Below are positions 17,889-25,783 of a DNA stretch of 64,000 bases, piece after piece. The number at the start of each line of letters is the position of its first letter. Within the stretch, counting starts at the first letter, position 1. The stretch lies in the NCBI GenBank assembly GCA_965249205.1, contig CBDFLL010000004.1:620001-684000 (forward strand), in the 5' to 3' direction. The notes beneath the pieces are model-generated. The model was not told the DNA's origin, did not search any database, and worked only from the letters and a program-made list of their open reading frames with translations. The translations under genes were made by a program, and so were the position numbers. Source of the DNA: JAQBVV01 sp965249205. Its GTDB lineage: Bacteria; Acidobacteriota; Vicinamibacteria; Vicinamibacterales; UBA2999.

Positions 17889-19607
17889 ATGAGGCCGCTC
17901 CCGCTCCGGCGCACACTCCTGTCCGTGGCCTGGCTCGTCGGTCTCGGCATGCTCGCCTCGGCGCAGGAGCCGTCCTTCGAGTGGACCCAGTACTGGCAAG
18001 TACCGCCTGAGACCTGGAAAGGGCAGCTTTGGGAGCCGCCCGAAAAAGCTGCCCTCGATGCCGCCGGCCGCGGCGCCGTGGGAGTCGCTTTTTCAGGAGG
18101 AGGCACAAGAGCCGCGGCGGCCGCGGTCGGCCAGCTCAGGGGACTGCGCCACAACGGCTGGCTGGACCGGGACGTCCGTTACATCGCCGCCGTTTCTGGC
18201 GGGTCGTGGGCCGCGGTGCCGTTTACGTACGGCGACGCCGATCTGGATCTCCTGCTGGGCCAGGTCCGGCCGCCCGGCGAACTTACCCCGGCGGTGGTGA
18301 AGGCGGAGCTGCCTGAAGGGTCGCTCCTGCGGTCGATCGAGCGCTCGAAGCTGCTGGCGCCCGCAGCCGTCGAGGGCGCCAAGATATGGGCCCAGGCAGA
18401 GATCGAGGGGCGCGACGTATCACCAGCGATCCGAGCATTCACGCGGCGCTTCCTGAATGGCTCGACTCGCGAAACCTATGCCAACCTGCTCGGTCGGCTC
18501 TTCATCGAGCCGCACGTAACCGACGGCACCGAGCTTCGCTACACCTGGAACGAGGCGTCGATGGACGCTATCAAGGCGCTGAACCCGCAGCTGAGCGTCA
18601 CCGAGTTTCTCCGGGCGACTGACGAACGACCGTTTCTGATCGCTGGTGGCACGATCATCGCGCCACACCCTGCCTACGAGTATCCGCGTCTGATTCCGGT
18701 GGAGTACACGCCGTACTACACCGGTGTGCGGCAGCAGTACGGCGCAAGTCTTGGCGGTGTCTACGTCTCGCCCTACGCATATGACGTGGCCGGTGCCGAC
18801 CAGATCGAGGGCGACGCCGTGCGCGTCACTGCGAGAGAGGCGGCCCGGCCCTTCACGCTTGCGGATGTCATTGCCTCGAGCGGCGCCGCGCCGCTGCTTG
18901 CCCTGTCTCGGGGATGGCCGGTTCCAGCCGCCGAGTGAGCGACTGCACTCTTTCCCTCGTTCAACCATTTCACTATCAGGGAACGGGACGAGGTTGCCTC
19001 CGTGCAGCCCATCACAGAGGGGCTCCTGCACGGTGATGGCGGGTTCACCGACAATCTCGGCGTCATGCCGCTATTGGCGCGGGGTGTGACGAAGATCCTG
19101 GTCTTCGTTAACGGGAAGGAGCCGTTCGACCGGAGCAAGCAGGTCGAATCCATGTTCTGGCCGCTCGACCAGCAGGAGGACACTGGCGGTGACCGGTCGA
19201 TGAACGCCGTGTTCGACCCGAGCCACTACTGGGAGTTGCGGGATGGCCTTCGCGAGGGCGTGAGTGACGCTGGTGCGACCGTCTATTGTGGGCGCAACTG
19301 GAAGGTAAAGCCCAACGAGCTGTACAACGTGTCCGGATACGACGGGTTGAATATCTGCTGGGTATACAACGAGCTGGTGCCGAAATGGGTTGGGTTGCTC
19401 CCTCGCGAGACGCAGCAGATGGTGCAGTCTCGTGGCTTCCGAAACTTTCCGTGGTTTTCCACGTTCGGCGAGAACATCCCGTATGTTATGCGCCTGAAGC
19501 GCGAACAGGTCACGCTGCTCGCCGGGCTCTCTGAATGGAGCGTGACCAATTCGGTCAGTCGTGGGGAGATCGCTGGTGCCCTTGGTCTCACACCGGGAAG
19601 CCCCTGA
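17889..19607 (+). pseudogene. secreted patatin/cPLA2-like lipase with an in-frame stop
   Basis: The frame opens at ATG 17889, overlapping the previous stop. A signal peptide ends near LASAQ. The lipase core is present: oxyanion loop AFSGGGTRAAAA (residues 68-79) and nucleophile AAVSGGSW with Ser103, as in cPLA2-type enzymes. A TGA at 18936-18938 (codon 350) interrupts the frame. The same frame then continues for 223 codons with the catalytic Asp motif LLHGDGGFTDNLG and a long conserved-looking tail to 19607. There is no frameshift, only one stop, so this is a nonsense mutation or a base error. With the truncated N-terminal part alone the Ser-Asp dyad is lost. Confidence 0.8.
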
Positions 19608-19879
19608 CACCTGGGCTGCGGCTGCGGATTCAAGCTGGTGCTGTACCACGGCACGGCGGGGGGCACCGGCGGCGTTGCGGGCGGCAGCCGGCACGCCCGT
19701 CCAGCGGCTGTCCAAGCCATCCCGGCGCAGACTCCCAGGTTAGACTACCGGCCGTGGGCAACACGTTCGCGGTAAAGACGGTAACGGCGGAGATTTCGTC
19801 AAACGGCGAACTCGACCGCCCCCCGGATCGGGGCCGTGTTCGGAGAATGACGCTGCTCGCTTAAAGAAGAGTCTGCGCC

Positions 19880-20050
19880 ATGCGAGTCTTCATCTCATCC
19901 ACCTCCGAGGACCTGAAGGACCACCGCAGGACCGTCGAGCAGGTCGTGCTGGACGCCCAGTGGACGCCGGTCGGGATGGAGCACTTTCCCAACGATCCAC
20001 GGCCGATTGTGCAGCTCTGCCGCGAGGAGGTGGCGGCCCGTCTCGAAGGG
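19880..20050 (+). pseudogene. DUF4062 domain, N-terminal fragment
   Basis: ATG 19880 opens MRVFISSTSEDLKDHRRTVE and continues to QLCREEV, the first half of a DUF4062 domain. That domain is common at the N-terminus of large NTPase or NACHT-type conflict proteins. Homology stops at about residue 55; the frame then runs antisense into the pYEATS-TIR fragment without further similarity. The fragment and its neighbour meet tail to tail, so a deletion or inversion has fused two genes. Confidence 0.65.
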
Positions 20051-20545
20051 CTGACCACCGGGAATCTCCCTGGCGTCTCGAACCTGAACGCCAAGAGTGT
20101 TCATCGCCTCGCGGGCGGCATTCGCCTGTGCGGCGTCCTCAGACGAGTAAGAGATGAACACGTACGGACCGCGGCCGCTTGCAGCGGTGCCTGAAGACGG
20201 TGTGTCCAGAACGGAACTAGAACTCGGTGGCTCCGCGTTGTCGGGGTAGGTCAACTCCAACATGCGGCTGATCGTGAGCGGCCCTCCGCTCAATCGGTGC
20301 AGCTCAGCTCGAAGCCGGAACGTTCCCCAACCTGAGGTAGTCAGACGAAGGCCCGTTTCGCGCGCTCGGCTCTCAACGCGCGACGGGTTAAACGACTGAT
20401 GCAGGATCCACACAACGTGATCGATGGCGAGAAGTAGCCCAGGTGATGCCTCTATCCACGCGGACCAGTCCCAGTAACCGGGGCCTTCGGCCCACGTTGA
20501 GCCGGCGTGCGCCCAGGACGCGGCGGTATGATCCGTGGGCGCCGT
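20045..20545 (-). pseudogene. pYEATS-TIR fusion protein fragment
   Basis: The minus-strand frame is open from a TGA at 20546-20548. It starts with a pYEATS-like domain (GYWDWSAWIEASPGLL, VVWILHQSFNPS, TSGWGTFRLRAELHR) of about 90 residues, then a linker rich in Ser, then a TIR domain start: PYVFISYSSEDAAQANAARE and REIPGGQPF. The TIR part ends after about 45 residues, before the region that would carry the catalytic Glu, and runs into the antisense of DUF4062. No ATG is seen at the front. pYEATS with TIR or other effector domains is known from bacterial conflict systems. This copy cannot be active. Confidence 0.65.
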
Positions 20546-20591
20546 TCATGAATCTGGCGACCGGAAGGCTTTCGGGTGGCGGTGATGAAAA

Positions 20592-20666
20592 CAGGCCTTT
20601 CTCTCCTATTCGACGGAGGATCGCGCTCTTGCGGAGGGGATTCAGCTAGCACTGAATGGGGAGTAG
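20592..20666 (+). pseudogene. TIR-domain N-terminal scrap
   Basis: A 25-codon frame between stops reads AFLSYSTEDRALAEGIQLAL, the strand-A and helix-A opening of a TIR domain (F-L-S-Y-S-x-x-D). It ends at TAG 20664-20666, with nothing TIR-like after it. It is not the same sequence as the TIR on the other strand at 20.1 kb, so it is a second lost TIR gene. It sits 50 bases before the intact patatin gene. Confidence 0.5.
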
Positions 20667-20717
20667 ACTCGCGTCCCAGAGATTGATGGTCCCACGCCCA
20701 GATAGCCGGAGGTGCTC

Positions 20718-21875
20718 ATGGCGCTGACAGACATCGATGAACGCACGGGGCCGCGCAAGCTCCTCGCCCTCGACGGAGGCGGAATTCGCGGCCTCATGAC
20801 CGTCGAGATTCTCGGGCGGCTCGAAGGGACCCTTCGCGAGGAACGCATCAAGGCCGGCATCCCCAGCCCGAGCGAGAAATTCGTGCTCGCCGACTATTTC
20901 GACTATGTCGCGGGAACCAGCACGGGAGCCATTCTGGCAGCTGGAATCTCCCGCGGACTCAGCGTAACGGAGCTCCGCAAGTTCTATCTCCAGAGTGGAC
21001 GGGAGATGTTCGACAAGGCCTCCCTCCTGAAACGTCACAAGTACAAGTACGAAGACGCGGCGCTCACCGCAAAGCTCAAGCAGGTCTTTGGCGGAGCCCC
21101 GCTTGGAAGCGAGGAGCTTCGAACCTATCTCCTGATGATTCTGCGCAATGCCTCGACTGATTCGCCCTGGCCCATTTCGAACAATCCGCGCGCGAAGTAC
21201 AACGACCGCGCGCGCCACAACTGCAATCTCGATATTCCCCTATGGCAACTTGTGCGGGCGAGCACTGCGGCACCAACATATTTCCCGCCTGAGGTCTTCC
21301 AGGTGAAGCCAGGGGTCGAGCATGTCTTCGTTGATGGCGGGGTGACGATGTACAACAACCCAGCCTTCCAGCTGTACCTGATGGCAACCCTTGCGCCCTA
21401 CAGACTCGAGTGGCCCTCGGGAGAACAGCAGATGCTGATCGTCTCGATAGGAACCGGCCAGGCGGCGAGTGCCAATCTCGATCTCGGCCCTTCGGACATG
21501 AACCTCATCTACAACGCTACCGCCATCCCTTCGGCCCTGATGTTCGCGGCGCTCAACGAGCAGGATCTGCTCTGCCGCGTCTTCGAGCGCTGCCTCGTGG
21601 GTCATCAGCTCGACCGCGAGCTGGGCGATCTGATCGGTGTCGCCAACCCCGGGGGCGCGAAGCACTTCACGTACTTGCGTTACAACGCTGAGCTCAGCCA
21701 AGAGGGGCTCGACGACTTGGGACTCTCGTCCATCCAGCCCGACCAGGTGTCCGCGCTGGACTCAGTCGAGGGCATGGACCAGCTCCAGGAGCTGGGACAA
21801 GCCGTTGGACAACGGCTCATCAATCCAGAACACTTCGAGCCGTTCCTGGGCGGCCGGCCGACAGAGGTTCCGTGA
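20718..21875 (+). CDS. patatin-like phospholipase, predicted membrane-attacking effector
   Basis: 385 residues from ATG 20718, five bases after GGAGG. There is no signal peptide, so it acts in the cytoplasm. The patatin core is complete: LLALDGGGIRGLM (residues 15-27), nucleophile elbow GTSTG with Ser68, IPLWQLVRASTAAPTYFPPE, and the catalytic Asp in VFVDGGVTMYNNP (Asp206). Its architecture resembles CapV-type effectors of CBASS, which cut membrane lipids when switched on, but no cyclase gene is nearby. The GTGA overlap with the next gene implies coupled translation. It is probably the effector of the three-gene operon; general lipid turnover is the alternative. Confidence 0.85.
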   Translation: MALTDIDERTGPRKLLALDGGGIRGLMTVEILGRLEGTLREERIKAGIPSPSEKFVLADYFDYVAGTSTGAILAAGISRGLSVTELRKFYLQSGREMFDKASLLKRHKYKYEDAALTAKLKQVFGGAPLGSEELRTYLLMILRNASTDSPWPISNNPRAKYNDRARHNCNLDIPLWQLVRASTAAPTYFPPEVFQVKPGVEHVFVDGGVTMYNNPAFQLYLMATLAPYRLEWPSGEQQMLIVSIGTGQAASANLDLGPSDMNLIYNATAIPSALMFAALNEQDLLCRVFERCLVGHQLDRELGDLIGVANPGGAKHFTYLRYNAELSQEGLDDLGLSSIQPDQVSALDSVEGMDQLQELGQAVGQRLINPEHFEPFLGGRPTEVP

Positions 21876-23164
21876 TAAAGCGCTGCTTTTACGTCAGCGG
21901 TTTCCATAAGAAGAAGGACTTCGCGACTGACCGCGTACTCGACCTGGACGCGACCTACGCTGTTATCAAGGAGACCGCGGAAGCGGCGGGGCTTGAGTGC
22001 ATTCGAGCCGACGAGATCCGCCACTCAGGCACGATCGATGTCCCGATGTTCCGGGAACTTCTCGAGGCGGATCTTGTCATCGCCGACCTCTCGACCTCGA
22101 ACGTCAATGCCGCCTACGAGCTCAGTGTGAGGCATGCCCTTCGTCCGCGGCGCACGATCATCATCGCCGAGAAGGGGTTCCTGGCCCCCTTCGACACATC
22201 TCATCTCGTGATCTGGCGTTACACACACATCGGAGAGGACATCGGTTATGCCGAGGTCAAGCGGATCAAGAGAGAACTGGGTCAGCACATCAGCGAGCTG
22301 ATGGCGAAGGATGAGCCTGACAGCCCGGTGTATCTGTTCCTCCCGGGGCTGGCGCCGCCGGCGAAAGGCACTGTCGAGTCCTTCGGGGCAATCGCCGAGA
22401 GTGAAGAGGCGGTTGCGGAGAGCACGGAGACCGTGGCCATGCTCCTTGGGCTCGCGATGAAGGCGAAGAGCAGGGGCGAGTTCTCCAGCGCCGAAGAGCT
22501 GCTCAAGAAGGTCGTCGGGGATCAGCCGAGCGACGACTACCTTCGTCAACAGCTCGCCCTAGTCACGTACAAGAGCAAGCTGCCGGACGAAATCTCCGCG
22601 CTCAAGCGGGCGAACGAGGTTCTCGCACCGCTTCACCCTGAGGCGACCGTGGACACGGAGACCGTGGGACTGTGGGCGGCCATCCAGAAGCGCCTGTGGG
22701 AGCAGAAACCTGAGAGTCGATACCTCGACACCGCGATTCGAGGACTGGAGAAGATCTACGCGCTCAAGACGGATTGGTACAACGGGATCAACTTGGCTTT
22801 CCTGCTGGCGGCCCGCTCGGCGACGGAGGGCGCACAGGATGCCGAGAGCGACGCTATGCAGGCCGGGGTGGTGTGGCGCAGGGTGCTCCGGGCCTGCACA
22901 GCCGAGTACGAAGAACGCGTGAAGAACAAAGAGTTCGACGTTTCGGCCGATGAACGCGACGAAAAGCTTCGGGAAGAGCAGTACTGGCTTCTCGCTACCC
23001 TCCGCGAAGCCTGCGTCGGGCTGGGTGACAGCGACACCGCGGAGGCGTGGGCGCTGCAGGCGGCGGGGACCGCACCCCACGGCTGGATGCTCGACACGAC
23101 AGAGAAACAGGTCGCGAAACCCACGGCGTTCCTGAGCCGAGGCGCCTCCGCAGGCTCTGAGTGA
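21872..23164 (+). CDS. NDT/TIR-like domain fused to a DUF4071 (TRAFs-binding/TPR-S) domain
   Basis: 430 residues starting at GTG 21872 inside the previous stop (GTGA). Residues 1-150 form a Rossmann-like domain related to nucleoside deoxyribosyltransferases and TIR-like folds: LECIRADEIRHSGTIDVPMF, ADLVIADLSTSNVNAAYELS and VRHALRPRRTIIIAEKG. The Glu of YEL lies where NDT/TIR enzymes hold their catalytic Glu. Residues 190-420 are helical repeats ending in KTDWYNGINLAFLLAARSAT, the hallmark of DUF4071 (PF13281, MAP3K TRAFs-binding, also in animal ASK1). Comparative work has proposed bacterial relatives as immune sensors. Here I infer a sensor or signal maker that controls the patatin. Confidence 0.8.
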   Translation: MIKRCFYVSGFHKKKDFATDRVLDLDATYAVIKETAEAAGLECIRADEIRHSGTIDVPMFRELLEADLVIADLSTSNVNAAYELSVRHALRPRRTIIIAEKGFLAPFDTSHLVIWRYTHIGEDIGYAEVKRIKRELGQHISELMAKDEPDSPVYLFLPGLAPPAKGTVESFGAIAESEEAVAESTETVAMLLGLAMKAKSRGEFSSAEELLKKVVGDQPSDDYLRQQLALVTYKSKLPDEISALKRANEVLAPLHPEATVDTETVGLWAAIQKRLWEQKPESRYLDTAIRGLEKIYALKTDWYNGINLAFLLAARSATEGAQDAESDAMQAGVVWRRVLRACTAEYEERVKNKEFDVSADERDEKLREEQYWLLATLREACVGLGDSDTAEAWALQAAGTAPHGWMLDTTEKQVAKPTAFLSRGASAGSE

Positions 23165-23622
23165 GCGCGAGCCAACCCCTCGTCTTCCTCGGCGGGACCA
23201 GCGGGGCGAACCGCTGGCGCAAGGGCTTGGTTGAGCGGTTGGCCGCGCGGGGCCTCGCCCCGTCCATCTTCTTCGACCCCGTCGTCGACGAATGGAACGA
23301 GGAGGCTCGTCGACGAGAGGAAGCGGCCAAGGCGAACGCAGATTTGGTGGTCTTTCACCTAGGAAATCCCGAGCAGCCGGGTACCCCAATCGCGGCATTT
23401 AGCCTTGTCGAAGCCACCCTCGCGGTTTGCGCCACACCGGAGAAGGCACTTCTGATCTTCGATTTCGAATCTGTCTCTGGCCACGCGCGCCGCGTGCTGG
23501 AGGAGACGGAGAAACTGCTGCGGGCCCGCAAGTCCCCAGCGGTGTTCTGCGCGAGCCTTGCAGAAGCCGAAGACTGGCTGGCTGAACGATTCGGACCGGC
23601 GGACACGTACTTCCAGAGGTAG
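23161..23622 (+). CDS. nucleoside 2-deoxyribosyltransferase-like protein
   Basis: 153 residues, GTG start in a GTGA overlap. The sequence opens PLVFLGGTSGANRWRKGL and has FFDPVVDEWNEEARRREE, ADLVVFHLGNPE and FSLVEATLAV, matching the small NDT-like family (PF15891 type). The Glu in VEA fits the catalytic position of these N-glycosidases. In this operon it could make or degrade a nucleotide signal, or deplete nucleotides; no direct evidence decides. It has no free-standing metabolic neighbours, which argues for a role linked to the two genes before it. Confidence 0.75.
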   Translation: MSASQPLVFLGGTSGANRWRKGLVERLAARGLAPSIFFDPVVDEWNEEARRREEAAKANADLVVFHLGNPEQPGTPIAAFSLVEATLAVCATPEKALLIFDFESVSGHARRVLEETEKLLRARKSPAVFCASLAEAEDWLAERFGPADTYFQR

Positions 23623-23737
23623 AGATGCGCGACCTGAAGATCGAGCTTCGCAGACGCGTTCTTGACCAGAGCGGCGGGAGGCCGCCATAGGTGTCGGTAT
23701 TGGTGACACTCCAGCCGTGAACGAACACGACCAGCAT
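23599..23737 (-). pseudogene. alpha/beta hydrolase fragment, frameshifted
   Basis: ATG 23737 (minus) opens MLVVFVHGWSVTNTDTYGGLP, a conserved start of a group of bacterial alpha/beta hydrolases. After a one-base shift near 23680 the similarity goes on in another frame as ALVKNASAKLDLQVAHLYLW and KYVS. The fragment ends at the 3' end of the NDT-like gene, so the rest has been lost. It was a convergent gene to the operon and belongs to the same class of effector-like genes found around it. Confidence 0.55.
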
Positions 23738-23878
23738 GATTGGGTTGAACCTTTCGTTGAGCGCAGGATTGTCGAGGCGTTCTCACCAGAAGTCCATGGA
23801 GGGTTGCACGGATATCGATCGGGGTCTTTGGAGGGTTCGCTCGCCCTAGCCATTCTGTCGCCGTCCCAATGGAGCGCT

Positions 23879-24970
23879 TCACCGCGCAGTCAGCCGCTCG
23901 TACACCGTCGCCGTCTCCTGGACCATCCGCTCCACCGCGAACCGCTCGCGCGCCCGCGCCAGAGCCGCCGCACCCATCTGGTCCCTGAGCGCCTGATCCT
24001 TCAGCAGCAGAATCAGTTTCGCCGCCATGGCGGCGTGGTCCCGCGCAGGCGTCAAGAACCCCGTTTCCCCATCGATGACGATTTCAGGAATGGCTCCGAC
24101 GCTGGTCGCGACGGCGACCTTGGAGGCCGCCATGGCTTCGATCAGTGCCGTGCACAGGCCTCCGGAGATAGGGCTCATGGCGAAGAGGTCGAACGCTTTG
24201 ATGAGTTCAACGGCGTCGGCGCGGAATCCTGCGAGAAAGACGTGCCGCTCTAGGTGCCTGTCGCGCACGTGTTTTTCGAGCCCCACCCTCAACTCACCGT
24301 CGCCCACGACCACGAACCTGGCGTCGGGGACCTCGCGGACGACCAGTTGCGCGGCGTCGATGAGGTGGTGGTGTCCCTTGTCTGGTGAGAGGGTGGCCAC
24401 GTTGCCGATGACAGGCGCGTGTGTTGGCAGATAGAAGGCGGCGTGTACGCTGGCCTCGGGCGTTTGTGCGATTCGTTCGACATCTACTCCCTGGCTGACG
24501 ATTGTGGCTTTTTCCGGAGGAACGCCGTCGGCGATGAGTCGATCGTGAACAAATGTGCTGTTCGCGATGAAGCAGTCGATCTGCGAATATTTCCACCGCG
24601 CGAACGAGCTGTGCGTCAGATGGGTGGCCGTTCGGGCAGATGTGACAAGTGGCGGTTTCGGCGACGGAGCGGCGATCGAAAGCGCCGTTGAGGCCATGGC
24701 CACCGCATGCGGGTCGTACGCGTGGATGATATCGGGAGCGAGCTGCTTCACCACGCGTGACAGCCGCCATGCGGCGGAGAGGTCGACTTCGCCACGCGGT
24801 GCCAGCGGAACAAGGTCGTGTCCCTCGCTGAGGCGCCGCAGGAGTTCCCCGTCGGGATGGGCGACGAGCGCGGCGCGCTGCCCAAGGGCGCGCAGCCCCA
24901 GCACCGTGTGCAGCACGAGGCTCTGTCCGCCTCGCCACCCTAGCGCGGTGTCGATGTGAAGCGAGAACAC
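23879..24970 (-). CDS. GT4 family glycosyltransferase
   Basis: 363 residues, GT-B fold. The N-terminal domain has TALGWRGGQSLVLHTVLGL; the C-terminal domain shows IGNVATLSPDKGHHHLI, VVVGDGELRVGLEKHV, HVFLAGFRADAVELI, and the donor-binding SPISGGLCTALIEAMAASKVA. The usual E-x7-E becomes SPISGG...E. It probably adds a sugar in lipopolysaccharide or exopolysaccharide synthesis. It lies 26 bases downstream of the GT2 gene on the same strand, and the two enzymes likely act on one glycan. Confidence 0.85.
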   Translation of the reverse strand: MFSLHIDTALGWRGGQSLVLHTVLGLRALGQRAALVAHPDGELLRRLSEGHDLVPLAPRGEVDLSAAWRLSRVVKQLAPDIIHAYDPHAVAMASTALSIAAPSPKPPLVTSARTATHLTHSSFARWKYSQIDCFIANSTFVHDRLIADGVPPEKATIVSQGVDVERIAQTPEASVHAAFYLPTHAPVIGNVATLSPDKGHHHLIDAAQLVVREVPDARFVVVGDGELRVGLEKHVRDRHLERHVFLAGFRADAVELIKAFDLFAMSPISGGLCTALIEAMAASKVAVATSVGAIPEIVIDGETGFLTPARDHAAMAAKLILLLKDQALRDQMGAAALARARERFAVERMVQETATVYERLTAR

Positions 24971-24996
24971 GTCACACCTGCATGTGCCACATCTGT

Positions 24997-25773
24997 CTAC
25001 GGTGAGGGTTTCGTGCCCTGGTCCTTGGTCTCTTGCTGCAGCTCCCAGAGCTTCGCAAATTTCAGCAACACGGAATAGGCATTGACGATCGAGATCGTCA
25101 GCCCCACGGTGCCATCCAGGATTCCGCGGCGGAGAAGGTAGTTGCGCAGGAACGCGGCCGGTGGATGGACAACCAGGTCGAGTGGTCCCGCGCGGCGGCC
25201 GGACTCGTGCATCTGGCGTGCCGCCAGAGACGTGTAGTGATTGACGCGGTCAAGTTGATCGCGGAGGTCCCGGTACGAGTAGTGCTCGAGGTCGTGGCGA
25301 AGCCGGCCAACCGGGCCATCGACCGACACGGATTCATGCACGTACTTGCCGCGCCACCGAGCGGCTCGCCGGTCGTAAAGGCGAGTCTGAAAGTCGGGGT
25401 AGAAGTCGGTCGTGCGGATCCATCGTCCAAGGTGAAACGAGACGCGCGGGACGCGGTAGCCGCGCTTCGGCGGTTCACTCGCCAGCAGCGCCTGCACTTC
25501 GGCGGCCAGCGGCGGCGGAATGCGCTCATCGGCATCAAGCGAGAAGATCCAGTCGTTCGACACTCGATCAGCCGCGAAGTTTTTCTGATCGACGTATCCC
25601 GACCACTCCCGGGAAAGGACCGTTGCGCCCCTGCCGCGCGCGATATTAGCGGTGCCGTCGGTGCTGCCGCTGTCAACGACCAGGACCTCGTCGGCCCAGA
25701 CCGCACTGTCGATCGCGACGCCGATGTGCTCGGCTTCGTCGAGCGTGATGATGGTCACCGAGACTTTCGGCAC
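24997..25773 (-). CDS. GT2 family glycosyltransferase (WaaE/KdtX-like)
   Basis: 258 residues from GTG 25773 (protein MPKVSVTIITLDEAEHIG). GT-A fold: VVDSGSTDGT, DQKNFAADRVSNDWIFSLDA with DADE as the metal motif, FYPDFQTRLYDRRAARW and KYVHESV. This set is characteristic of the WaaE/KdtX type that adds a sugar to the inner core of lipopolysaccharide. The C-terminus carries an amphipathic/hydrophobic anchor (LRNYLLRRGILDG). It is co-directional with the GT4 gene and follows the TolC gene by 10 bases. Confidence 0.85.
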   Translation of the reverse strand: MPKVSVTIITLDEAEHIGVAIDSAVWADEVLVVDSGSTDGTANIARGRGATVLSREWSGYVDQKNFAADRVSNDWIFSLDADERIPPPLAAEVQALLASEPPKRGYRVPRVSFHLGRWIRTTDFYPDFQTRLYDRRAARWRGKYVHESVSVDGPVGRLRHDLEHYSYRDLRDQLDRVNHYTSLAARQMHESGRRAGPLDLVVHPPAAFLRNYLLRRGILDGTVGLTISIVNAYSVLLKFAKLWELQQETKDQGTKPSP

Positions 25774-25783
25774 GGTGGGAATC

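Larger units (their letters stand above)
15224..17892 (+). pseudogene. outer-membrane-like secreted protein split by an insertion sequence in its signal peptide
   Basis: The frame starts at ATG 15224 (ribosome site GGAGGA) as MKVDDFRRIVAVL, is broken after 15261, and resumes at 16746. Removing the element and one copy of the 5-bp repeat GTTCT restores an unbroken signal peptide ending APALAQS and a protein of 394 residues. The mature part is rich in alternating, aromatic-ended strands (RYIAGVDFEFRVAGR, RFYVAGRLGVMM, GSYFEVGWGK) and ends in LGALFQ, typical of an outer-membrane beta-barrel. Its stop overlaps the ATG of the patatin-like gene (ATGA), so the pair was an operon. As it stands the signal peptide is lost. 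Confidence 0.75.

Noticed and set aside
18936..18938. TGA in the patatin gene as a selenocysteine codon
   Set aside because: The position (after PVPAAE) is not a redox or catalytic site, no Sec family is known for patatins, and I see no hairpin directly behind it.
20718..23622. CBASS system
   Set aside because: A CapV-like patatin is present but no CD-NTase cyclase or accessory Cap gene lies in the island.
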